Source: Alcaligenaceae bacterium
GTDB lineage: Bacteria; Pseudomonadota; Gammaproteobacteria; Burkholderiales; Burkholderiaceae_B
Assembly (NCBI GenBank): GCA_013416455.1
Contig: JACCES010000004.1
Coordinates: 124,001-188,000, forward strand
Length of the DNA: 64,000 nucleotides
Direction: 5' to 3'
Below are positions 41,401 through 49,074 of the stretch, one piece after another. The translations under genes were made by a program, and so were the position numbers. The notes under the pieces are model-generated. The model was not told the DNA's origin. It saw only the letters and a program-made list of their open reading frames with translations, and searched no databases. Every line of letters begins with the position of its first letter. The stretch's first letter is position 1.

Positions 41401-42461
41401 TGGGCGGGCTTGCGCAATTCCTTCCCTGGCAGCAGGCGCTCGCCACCGAGTGGCTGGGCGGCGGCGAGCGTTTTGCCCATGCCTGGCTCATCCACGGCCT
41501 GTCGGGCATAGGCAAGCGCAACTTTGCCATGGCCGCCGCTTCGGCGCTGCTATGCGAACAGCCCGGGCAGGGCGGGGCCTGCGGTGTCTGCCAGGCCTGC
41601 CGCTGGGTGGCCGGCGGAAATCACCCGGACCTGCGCCGGGTGCGCCCGGATGCCGTCGCCGCGGAAGAGGGTGACGCGGCCGAAGAAAGCGAAAGCCAGG
41701 CAAAGAAAACCCCTTCCCGGGAAATCCGCGTGGAGCAGATGCGGGCGCTCTCGGGCTGGTTCAACGTCGGCACGCACCGTGGCGGCTGGCGCGTGGCCGT
41801 GATCTATCCGGCGCAGGCGATGAACACCATCACGGCCAACGCCCTGCTGAAGGTGCTGGAAGAACCGCCGCCGCGCACCGTCTTTCTGCTGACCAGCGAT
41901 GCGCCCGATCTGCTGCTGCCCACGATCGTGTCGCGATGCCGCCGGCTGCCGCTGCCGGTGCCGGAGCTCCCGGCGAGTATCGCCTGGCTGCATGAACAGG
42001 GGGTCGCCGATCCGGCCGAATGGCTGGCGGCGGCGGGCGGAGCCCCTTTGCGGGCTCTGCAGCTCGCCCGTTCGGGCGAGTCGGCATGCCCGGCCTGGCT
42101 GGCGCAGTTTCTTGATGTACTGGCCGGCGCGGGCGGCGGGCGGGCCGTTCCGGTGGCGGGCACGGCCGATGCTCTGGAACGGGTGGACGCGCCGGTGTGG
42201 GTCGATGCGCTGCAGCGCGCCTTCGTCGACCTGTCGCTGGTGGCCGCCGGTGCCGTGCCGCGATATTTTCCTTCGCAGGGGGCCGTGATGGCGCGGGTCG
42301 CCGCCCACAGTTCTCCAGCCATGCTTTCCGCGGCATCGAAATGGCTGGCGCAGCAGCGGGCCGTAGCGGTCCATCCGCTGAGTCCCAGGCTTTTCGTGCA
42401 CAGCGTGCTGCAACGCTGTGCGCAGGCCTGCGGTTCGACCCGCCCTGCGGAAAACGCCTAA
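41400..42461 (+). CDS. holB: DNA polymerase III subunit delta'
   Basis: Clamp-loader subunit. 353 residues from ATG 41400, which shares a base with the tmk stop; GTG 41397 is an equally close start. The AAA+ domain keeps only a degenerate Walker A (GLSGIGKRNF), as expected for delta', a zinc-binding Cys set (CEQPGQGGACGVCQAC), and the sensor segment NALLKVLEEPPPRTVFLL and SRCRRLPLP. An acidic/charged insert (about 85-105) separates the zinc module from the next strand. Confidence 0.92.
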   Translation: MGGLAQFLPWQQALATEWLGGGERFAHAWLIHGLSGIGKRNFAMAAASALLCEQPGQGGACGVCQACRWVAGGNHPDLRRVRPDAVAAEEGDAAEESESQAKKTPSREIRVEQMRALSGWFNVGTHRGGWRVAVIYPAQAMNTITANALLKVLEEPPPRTVFLLTSDAPDLLLPTIVSRCRRLPLPVPELPASIAWLHEQGVADPAEWLAAAGGAPLRALQLARSGESACPAWLAQFLDVLAGAGGGRAVPVAGTADALERVDAPVWVDALQRAFVDLSLVAAGAVPRYFPSQGAVMARVAAHSSPAMLSAASKWLAQQRAVAVHPLSPRLFVHSVLQRCAQACGSTRPAENA

Positions 42462-42492
42462 ACTTGCCGTTTGACCATCAGCATTCTTCACC

Positions 42493-43287
42493 ATGTACGT
42501 CGATTCGCATTGCCATCTCGATTTTCCCGAACTTGCACAGGATCTGCCCTCCATTCTCGACAGCATGTCGGCCAATCGTGTCGGCCATGCCCTGGTCGTG
42601 GCGGTCAGCAAGCCGGAATGGGCGCGCATCCGTGAACTGGTCGCGCCCCACGATCATCTGTTTGCTTCCGTGGGCGTGCATCCCGACTACAAGGACACTG
42701 AAGAACCCACGGTCGAAGAACTGGTTGCCGCCGCGCGGGACCCGAAGATCATCGCCATCGGCGAGACCGGCCTCGACTACTATCGCGGCAGCGAGCCCTT
42801 CGACTGGCAGCGTGAGCGTTTTCGGGTCCATATCCGCGCCAGCCGCCAATGTGGGCTGCCCCTGATCATTCATACCCGCTCGGCGGCGGAAGATACTCTG
42901 CGCATCATGGCCGAAGAAGGCGCCGGGGAAGCGGAGGGCGTGATGCACTGCTTCACCGAATCCTGGGAAGTCGCCGCGGCCGCCATGGACCTCGGCTTCT
43001 ACATCTCCTTTTCCGGCATCGTCACTTTCCGCAATGCCGTCGAACTGCAGGAAGTCGCGCGCAGAATGCCCCTGGAGCGCATGCTGATCGAAACCGACGC
43101 GCCTTATCTTGCGCCGGTTCCGTATCGCGGCAAGCGCAATGACCCCTCCAAGGTCATGCACGTGGCGGAAAAGATTGCCGAACTGCGGGGCATCGCGCTG
43201 GAGGAAGTGGCGCAACGCACGACGGACAATTTCTTCGATCTCTTCAGCAAGGCCGCCGGCGGCCGCCAACCAAGAGGACAGTCATGA
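42493..43287 (+). CDS. tatD: TatD-family metal-dependent hydrolase (DNase)
   Basis: 3'-5' DNase/RNase of the amidohydrolase fold, also active in D-amino-acyl cleanup in the DTD-like family sense only by homology. 264 residues. Metal ligands visible: H6 and H8 (DSHCHLD), Glu of GETGLDYY, His of IIHTRSA, His of MHCFTES and Asp of ETDAPYLAP. It overlaps the ankyrin gene by 4 bp. Confidence 0.93.
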   Translation: MYVDSHCHLDFPELAQDLPSILDSMSANRVGHALVVAVSKPEWARIRELVAPHDHLFASVGVHPDYKDTEEPTVEELVAAARDPKIIAIGETGLDYYRGSEPFDWQRERFRVHIRASRQCGLPLIIHTRSAAEDTLRIMAEEGAGEAEGVMHCFTESWEVAAAAMDLGFYISFSGIVTFRNAVELQEVARRMPLERMLIETDAPYLAPVPYRGKRNDPSKVMHVAEKIAELRGIALEEVAQRTTDNFFDLFSKAAGGRQPRGQS

Positions 43288-44123
43288 CCACAGACTCAAC
43301 GATGGCAAGCCCGTGCGCGGGCATCGAGGCTCGCGAGGCGGGGCGCCCGCCCGCCGCCCGAATCGGTCAGGGCCTTTTCAAGCCGGCGGCATTCCTGGCC
43401 GCGCTGGCCTTTTGTTCCGCCGTGGCGGCGGCCGTGCCGGATGCCTGGTGGATACACGTGGTCAATGACCGCGGGTCCGAGGTCAGACAGATGCTGGCTC
43501 GCGGCATCGACCCCAATGAAGCCGACGCCGAAGGCATGCCAGCGCTGATGCTGGCCATCCGCAGCGATTCCTGGCAGGTCTATGATGCCCTGCTGGCCAA
43601 CCGGCGGATCCGTGTCGACGCCGAGAACCGGCAAGGCGAAACCCCTCTCATGTATCTGGCCCTGCTGGGCGAGACCGAAAGGGCGCGGGCGCTGATCGAT
43701 CGCGGTGCGCAGGTCAACCGGCTGGGCTGGACCCCTCTGCATTACGCGGCGTCGAAGGGGCAGATGGATACGGCCCGCCTCCTGCTGGAGCGCGGCGCGA
43801 TCGTCAACGCCCCCTCGCCGGACGGCACCACGCCGCTCATGATGGCGGCCTATTCGGGCAGCCGCGATATGGCGCAGCTGCTGCTGGACAACGGCGCCGA
43901 TGCCACCGCCATCAATCTGCAGAAACTCACTGCCGCCGACTGGGCGCGTGAGCGCCGCAACAGCCGCCTGGCCGACGAACTGGAACAGGTGGCGGGCCGT
44001 ACGCAGGCACAGCGCGAGGGCCGGCCCGAACCCGTCGACAAGGCGGCCGGCCAGGCGCCCGCCGCAAGCGGCGGAACCTCGCGCTATTTCGATCTGGAGC
44101 GTTTCGAACGCGACAGCGACTGA
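43284..44123 (+). CDS. Ankyrin-repeat protein, probably exported
   Basis: 279 residues. A hydrophobic segment (about 35-51, PAAFLAALAFCSAVAAA) follows a polar, basic head and looks like an uncleaved anchor or signal peptide. Four ankyrin units follow between about 55 and 235 (ADAEGMPALMLAIRSDS, GETPLMYLALLGETERA, GWTPLHYAASKGQMDTA, GTTPLMMAAYSGSRDMA). The C-terminal tail is proline/alanine rich. ATG 43284 overlaps tatD; ATG 43302 is an alternative. Its role is unknown; ankyrin units normally bind other proteins. Confidence 0.88.
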   Translation: MTTDSTMASPCAGIEAREAGRPPAARIGQGLFKPAAFLAALAFCSAVAAAVPDAWWIHVVNDRGSEVRQMLARGIDPNEADAEGMPALMLAIRSDSWQVYDALLANRRIRVDAENRQGETPLMYLALLGETERARALIDRGAQVNRLGWTPLHYAASKGQMDTARLLLERGAIVNAPSPDGTTPLMMAAYSGSRDMAQLLLDNGADATAINLQKLTAADWARERRNSRLADELEQVAGRTQAQREGRPEPVDKAAGQAPAASGGTSRYFDLERFERDSD

Positions 44124-44144
44124 CGCGAAGGCGTGGGCGCATGC

Positions 44145-44165
44145 CGGGCCTTTCGCAAGGGCCCG
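44145..44165. terminator. Possible bidirectional terminator hairpin
   Basis: CGGGCCTTT (44145-44153), loop CGC, AAGGGCCCG (44157-44165): nine pairs, one G-T, between convergent genes. There is no clear T-run on the plus strand. Confidence 0.4.
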
Positions 44166-44173
44166 AAGGCCGC

Positions 44174-44974
44174 TCAGCCTGCCCGTATGGGCAGGTAATC
44201 GACCCGCAGCGCGCCTTCGAGCTCATCGTAGGGGATCAGCAGTTCGGGCTGGCCATGGGAATAGGGCGCCAGTTGATAGGTGTCGTACTTGATGACGATG
44301 CCCCTGTCCGTCAGAGCGTAGTTCTCGCTGGGCTGGAAGGGCCAGATCCGGTTCCAGGTGCCGGGGTCGGCCTGGGCGTCGGGCACGGTTTCCAGCCAGC
44401 GTGCATGCGCGCGCCTTAGTGCCGCTTCGAAGCGGGCCCTGCCGTCGCGCACCAGTATCTGATCCAGGGGGATGATTCCCCGCCGGGCATTGTCCCAGTT
44501 CAGGAACTGGGTGGCGCCTATGCCATGAGCGGCGCCGGTGAAATACTGCCAGCTGTCCAGTTCGATGACTGTCAGGTATTTGCTGCGATAGCGCAGCTTT
44601 GCGGCCAGCAGCACACTGTCCCTGGGACCGGCGACCTGCCAGTAATATTCTTCGAAATCGGCAATATCGGCGTGTCGCGGCGTCTGGGTTTCATCGACTC
44701 CGGTCATGGTGGCCAGCGCGTGATCCACCAGACGGGTGAGCTCGGGGTTGCCGGCGAACACCAGCGTATCGACTTCAAGCGTCGGGCATTCACCCTGGCA
44801 GCCGGGTTTGCCGCGCTTCCATTTGGTCTGCTGCGCGAACAGGCCGTCGCGGCTGCTGAGCTGGTCGGTGGCGTCGGGGATCAGGGTGATGTTGGCGGGC
44901 TTGCTGGCGCAGCCCGCCAGCAGGGCGGCGCTCAGTGCAAGCAGGGCCAGACGGAACGGAACGATGGCGGTCAT
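44174..44974 (-). CDS. Lipoprotein with RsiV-like DUF3298 domain
   Basis: 266 residues. Signal peptide with the lipobox LLAGC (Cys 22), so a lipoprotein. The C-terminal half (about 140-250) has the DUF3298 pattern: YFTGAAHGIG, FLNWDNARRGIIPLDQIL, FQPSENYALTDRGIVIKYDTYQLAPYSHG is read across two blocks and ends in IPYDEL. Homologous domains bind lysozyme-like ligands or occur in anti-sigma factor RsiV, but no function is shown for this type. It follows the GST gene by 4 bp on the same strand. Confidence 0.85.
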   Translation of the reverse strand: MTAIVPFRLALLALSAALLAGCASKPANITLIPDATDQLSSRDGLFAQQTKWKRGKPGCQGECPTLEVDTLVFAGNPELTRLVDHALATMTGVDETQTPRHADIADFEEYYWQVAGPRDSVLLAAKLRYRSKYLTVIELDSWQYFTGAAHGIGATQFLNWDNARRGIIPLDQILVRDGRARFEAALRRAHARWLETVPDAQADPGTWNRIWPFQPSENYALTDRGIVIKYDTYQLAPYSHGQPELLIPYDELEGALRVDYLPIRAG

Positions 44975-44978
44975 GGTT

Positions 44979-45677
44979 TCACTTCACCGTGCTGGCGTCC
45001 TGGCCGAACAGCAGCTTGCGCGAGGCTTCGTCGCTGACCGATGGCGCGGTGTTGATGCTTTCGGCCAGAGCGTAGGCGCGCTGGGTGGCGGGGCGGCCCT
45101 GGATCGTATCGTGCCAGCGCTTCAGGTTCGGAAAATCGTCCAGGTTCTGTTGCTGGCGCTTGTGCGACACGATCCAGGGATAGCTGGCCATGTCGGCGAT
45201 GGAATATTCGCCGGCAATGTATTCGCGATCGGCCAGCCGCTTGTTGAGCACGCCGTACAAGCGCGAGGTTTCACGCACGTAACGGTCGATGGCGTATCCG
45301 ATTTTTTCGGGCGCATAGACGTTGAAGTGGTGGTTCTGGCCGGCCATCGGCCCCAGGCCGCCCATTTGCCAGAACAGCCATTGAAGCGCATCGGCGCGGC
45401 CGCGCAGCGTGGCGGGCAGAAAGCGGCCGGTTTTTTCAGCCAGGTAGAGCAGGATTGCGCCCGACTCGAACATGGCCAAGGGTTCGCCGCCGTCGGCCGG
45501 ATCGTGGTCGACAATGGCGGGAATGCGGTTGTTGGGCGCGATGGCCAGGAATTCCGGCGAGAACTGATCGCCCTTGCCGATATTGATTGCCTTGATCCGG
45601 TAGGGCAGCCCGGTCTCTTCCAGAAACAGTGTGATCTTGTGCCCGTTGGGCGTGGTCCAATAATAGAGATCGATCAT
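44979..45677 (-). CDS. Glutathione S-transferase, YfcG/Ure2p-like
   Basis: 232 residues. The N-terminal thioredoxin fold reads DLYYWTTPNGHKITLFLEE, with NNRIPAIVDHDP and ESGAILLYLAEKTG for glutathione binding; the C-terminal helical domain includes YSIADMASYPWI. The TPNGHK start is the mark of the E. coli YfcG class, which has disulfide-reductase activity on glutathione disulfides. It lies between glutathione peroxidase and the DUF3298 lipoprotein on the same strand, suggesting one redox-related unit. Confidence 0.92.
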   Translation of the reverse strand: MIDLYYWTTPNGHKITLFLEETGLPYRIKAINIGKGDQFSPEFLAIAPNNRIPAIVDHDPADGGEPLAMFESGAILLYLAEKTGRFLPATLRGRADALQWLFWQMGGLGPMAGQNHHFNVYAPEKIGYAIDRYVRETSRLYGVLNKRLADREYIAGEYSIADMASYPWIVSHKRQQQNLDDFPNLKRWHDTIQGRPATQRAYALAESINTAPSVSDEASRKLLFGQDASTVK

Positions 45678-45725
45678 GATGCTCCTTTGTTCGATACGGG
45701 GTCGGGGAGTTCGATAAGGAAGGGG

Positions 45726-46211
45726 TCAGGAAGCCAGCGCGCGTTCGATTTCCTTGCGCAGGCTTTCGGGCTTGGCCGTGGGGCCCAGGCGCTGGATGAC
45801 GCGGCCCTGGCGATCGATCAGGAACTTGCTGAAATTCCACTTGATGCTTTCACTGCCCAGGATGCCGGCTTTCTGGCTCTTGAGCCAGGCGTAGAGCGGG
45901 TGGGCGCGGGGGCCGTTGACTTCGATCTTTTCGAACAGCGGAAACGTGATGCCGTAGCGTGAGGAACAGAATTGCGTGATGGCACCCGCGTCGCCGGGTT
46001 CCTGGCCGCCGAACTGATTGCAGGGGAAGGCCAGCACAGAAAAACCCTGTTCGCGATAATCGCGATACAGCGTTTCCAGCCCTGCGTACTGGGGCGTGAA
46101 ACCGCATTCCGATGCGACATTGACAATGAGCAGCACCTGGCCGGAAAAATCGGCAAGGGCAAGGTCGCGGCCATCTATCGCGCGGGCAGAAAAGGAGTAG
46201 ATCGTGTCCAT
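45726..46211 (-). CDS. Glutathione peroxidase (Cys type)
   Basis: 161 residues with the peroxidatic Cys36 in NVASECGFT (Cys rather than Sec), the resolving-Cys and Gln region FPCNQFGGQEPG, and the Trp-Asn motif KWNFSKFLID. Such bacterial enzymes usually take electrons from thioredoxin as well as glutathione. Located 48 bp upstream of the GST gene on the same strand. Confidence 0.94.
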   Translation of the reverse strand: MDTIYSFSARAIDGRDLALADFSGQVLLIVNVASECGFTPQYAGLETLYRDYREQGFSVLAFPCNQFGGQEPGDAGAITQFCSSRYGITFPLFEKIEVNGPRAHPLYAWLKSQKAGILGSESIKWNFSKFLIDRQGRVIQRLGPTAKPESLRKEIERALAS

Positions 46212-46375
46212 GGGTACCGTTGCGCAACTATGGGTCTAATTTACCAGATCGCGGGGCAAGCCTTGCCCGGGCGGCGCGGTGGCGCCGGTGGCGCAACGGA
46301 AGGATGCCGCCGCAACGATGCGTTGCGACTCTGATAAGATGTCCTGCTACGTTTGGAAGTCGGCAGGAAGCGGAT

Positions 46376-46720
46376 ATGGCAGTCATTTATCACAACCCCC
46401 GTTGCGGCACGTCGCGCACTGTATTGCAGGCCTTGCAGGATCACGGCCACGAGGTGGAAATCATCGAATATCTCAAGCACCCGCTGGGGCGTGAAGCGCT
46501 TGCCGACCTGATCGCGGCGGCCGGCATCAGCGTGCGCGAGGCAATGCGCAGCAAGGAGGCCGTCTACGCCGAACTCGGGCTGGGCGACCCGGCGGTGGGC
46601 GACGCCGAGCTGCTACAGGCCATGGAAACGCATCCCATCCTTATGAACCGGCCCTTCGTGACGACGGATAAAGGCACGCGCCTGTGCCGCCCGGCCGAGG
46701 TCGTGCAGGAAATCCTCTAG
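46376..46720 (+). CDS. arsC: Arsenate reductase (glutaredoxin-dependent, ArsC family)
   Basis: 114 residues. Active Cys10 in IYHNPRCGTSRTVL. Arg residues matching the E. coli R60, R94 and R107 oxyanion site are seen in EAMRSKEAVY, MNRPFVTT and TRLCRPAEVV, so this is true ArsC rather than a Spx or YffB relative. ATG 46376 has AGGAAG upstream; the frame is open further 5' but unconserved. Reduces arsenate to arsenite for the nearby ArsB pump. Confidence 0.92.
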   Translation: MAVIYHNPRCGTSRTVLQALQDHGHEVEIIEYLKHPLGREALADLIAAAGISVREAMRSKEAVYAELGLGDPAVGDAELLQAMETHPILMNRPFVTTDKGTRLCRPAEVVQEIL

Positions 46721-46772
46721 GGCCTGTCGACGCTAAAAGGAGGCTCGCCCCCGGTGTTTCAGGCGGGGCTGC

Positions 46773-47558
46773 TCACTCCCAGTAATTGCGCAAGCCGTAA
46801 TGCACGTGCAGCGCGGTTTCAGTATCGCGGTCCAGCGGCTGGTCGGGATCGTACTCGGGGCTGTTGCGGATCTGTTCCCGGGTCAGCGACACTTGCACCA
46901 GCGAGCGGGCCCAATCTATGTGGTCTATCCAATGTGTCGCCAGCAGGACTTTCCTGCCGCCTGGCCACCAGTTGCGTGTGTCGACGATGAAATAGCGCAG
47001 CGCCCAGGTTTCGTCATCGAAGACGAAATCCTCGACATGGCCGATTTCCTCGTCTGTGCCTTGAATATGATGGCCTTCCACATTGTCGGCGCTGCGCAGA
47101 TGGTAGTCCTCGGGATGGTCCGAAGCCTGCTGCAGCAGTTCCTCCGCGCGATTCGGGATGGGAGCGCCCTCGGCATGCCCGGGCGCGCCGACGACGGGAT
47201 AGGCGCCCGTTCCCCAGAGCTCCGGGCCGATCCAGTAATTTCCCAGGCCGTAATAGCGTGAAAAATCGCCTTCCATCTGTCTGGACACCGGCTTGCGGGT
47301 ATCGATATCGGGGCTGTTCCGGACCTGTTCCTGGGTGAGCCTGACGGTGATCGACTCGTTCACTGGGTCGATGCCGGCGATCGAATAGGGGGAAATCAAT
47401 ACCTGGCGGCTGTTTAGCCAGCCGCCCGTCTCGACGACGAGATAGCGGATCGTCCATTTTTCATCATCGAAGAAGACGTCTTTCACTTTGCCCAGATCAC
47501 CGTCCGTGGCCTGCAGGCCGTAGCCGTTCAGACTTTTCACTCTATGCAGCATGGTCAT
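46773..47558 (-). CDS. Protein with two PRC-barrel domains
   Basis: 261 residues formed by an internal duplication. Repeat 1 (about 5-90) has NGYGLQATDGDLGKVKDVFF, RYLVVETGGWLNSRQVLISP and LTQEQVRNSPDIDT; repeat 2 (about 150-255) has VEGHHIQGTDEEIGHVEDFV, RYFIVDTRNWWPGGRKVLL and LTREQIRNSPEYDP. Both end in YGL(G/R)NYW. PRC barrels occur in photosynthetic reaction centre H, RimM and many stress-type soluble proteins; the function here is unknown. ATG 47552 is an alternative start. It lies between arsC and arsB. Confidence 0.9.
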   Translation of the reverse strand: MTMLHRVKSLNGYGLQATDGDLGKVKDVFFDDEKWTIRYLVVETGGWLNSRQVLISPYSIAGIDPVNESITVRLTQEQVRNSPDIDTRKPVSRQMEGDFSRYYGLGNYWIGPELWGTGAYPVVGAPGHAEGAPIPNRAEELLQQASDHPEDYHLRSADNVEGHHIQGTDEEIGHVEDFVFDDETWALRYFIVDTRNWWPGGRKVLLATHWIDHIDWARSLVQVSLTREQIRNSPEYDPDQPLDRDTETALHVHYGLRNYWE

Positions 47559-47610
47559 CCCCTTGTCGAGTTGGAGACCTCGTGAGGCAAGCGCTGTTCC
47601 CGGCCCGCCT

Positions 47611-48894
47611 TCAGACGGAGAGCCGCCACGCCAGGGCGGACAGCGTGAGCAGCAGAACCGGCAGGGTGAGGACGATGCCCGTCCGCAGGTAATAGACCCA
47701 GCCGATCTCCAGGCCCTTGCGGCGCAGGACGTGCAGCCACAGCAGCGTGGCCAGGCTGCCGATGGGCGTGAGCTTGGGCCCCAGATCGCTGCCGATGATG
47801 TTGGCGTAGATCATGGCTTCGCGCATGGCATCGCCGACATTGGCGGCGTCGATGGACAGGGCCACCAGCAGGACGGTCGGCAGGTTGTTCATGATGGATG
47901 ACAGAAAGGCGCTCAGCACGCCCGTGCCCACGGCCGTTGCCCACAGACCCCGCTCCGCCAGGTATTCCAGCACGCCGGCCAGCTGCAGGGCCATGCCCTG
48001 ATTCCGCAAGCCGTACACCACCAGATACATGCCCAGGGAAAAGACCACGATCTCCCAGGGCGCGCCTTTCATGATGCGGCGGGTGCCGACGACGTGGCCG
48101 CGGCCCGCGACGATGAGCAGCGCCAGCGCGGCGGTGCCTGCAATGAGGCTGATCGGCACGCCCTGCGGTTCGAGCAGCAGGCAGCCCGCCATCAGCAGCG
48201 ACAGAACGACCCAGCCGGCGCGAAAGGTGGCGGGATCGCGGATCGCGCTGGCCGGATCGCGCAGCAGCGCCGCGTCGAAGCGCCGCGGCAGCACGCGGCC
48301 GTACAGCATGAGCAGGACACACAGGCTGGCCAGCACGGCGGCGGCGTTGACCGGCGCCATGACGGCCGCATACCTCAGAAAACCGATGCCGAAGAAGTCG
48401 GCCGAAACGATGTTGACCAGATTGGAGATCACCAGCGGCAGACTGGCGGCGTCGGAAATGAAGCCCGCCGCCATCACGAAGGCCAGCGTGGCCGCTGGCG
48501 TGAAGCGCAGCTGCAGCATGACCGCCATCACCAGCGGCGTGAGGATGAGCACCGCGCCGTCATTGGCGAGAAAGGCCGCCATGAAGGAACCCAGCAGTAT
48601 CAGCAATACATAGAGGCGTTTCGTGCGGCCCCTGCCCCAGCGCGCGACATGCAGCGCCAGCCACTCGAACGTGCCGGCCACGTCGAGCACCAGGGTGATG
48701 ATGATCAGCGCGATGAGTGCCGCCGTCGCGTTCCAGACGATGGACCAGACGTCGATGATGTCGCGCGGCTGGACGACGCCGCAGGCGAGGGCGGCCAGGG
48801 CCCCGGCCAGCGCGCTCCAGCCTATGCCGAGACCGCGCGGCTGCCAGATGACGAGCGTCAGGGTGGCAATGAAGATCAGCGAGGCGATGAGCAT
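47611..48894 (-). CDS. arsB: Arsenite efflux pump ArsB
   Basis: Inner-membrane arsenite/antimonite extruder of 427 residues with about 12 helices. It resembles E. coli ArsB throughout: [29 protein letters not shown]-like [62 protein letters not shown] and [20 protein letters not shown]. No arsA or arsR is adjacent; arsC is 2 kb away on the other strand. It is divergent from the TonB-dependent receptor gene. Confidence 0.95.
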   Translation of the reverse strand: MLIASLIFIATLTLVIWQPRGLGIGWSALAGALAALACGVVQPRDIIDVWSIVWNATAALIALIIITLVLDVAGTFEWLALHVARWGRGRTKRLYVLLILLGSFMAAFLANDGAVLILTPLVMAVMLQLRFTPAATLAFVMAAGFISDAASLPLVISNLVNIVSADFFGIGFLRYAAVMAPVNAAAVLASLCVLLMLYGRVLPRRFDAALLRDPASAIRDPATFRAGWVVLSLLMAGCLLLEPQGVPISLIAGTAALALLIVAGRGHVVGTRRIMKGAPWEIVVFSLGMYLVVYGLRNQGMALQLAGVLEYLAERGLWATAVGTGVLSAFLSSIMNNLPTVLLVALSIDAANVGDAMREAMIYANIIGSDLGPKLTPIGSLATLLWLHVLRRKGLEIGWVYYLRTGIVLTLPVLLLTLSALAWRLSV

Positions 48895-49074
48895 GGAAGG
48901 CGGCGCCGCGGTGGCGGCGATAAAAGGTCAAAAAAGGGAGGACGCCGGACCCGGGACCGCGACTTGCTTGCGGGCGCCGGTGGCTCCGCGGAAACACTGC
49001 GCAAGAGGCGCGGCCCATGCTTTGGCATGCACGACATAATAAGGGAGAATGAAACATTGAATCCGGAGGCGGCG

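Noticed and set aside
49049-49060. An ATG with a fine RBS upstream of the TonB receptor (MKH then stop)
   Set aside because: A three-codon frame ending in TGA; at most a leader peptide, with no further evidence.
48094-49074. Upstream extension of the TonB receptor frame antisense to arsB
   Set aside because: arsB is a clear full-length match to the known pump. The receptor has a good RBS and signal peptide at 49075.
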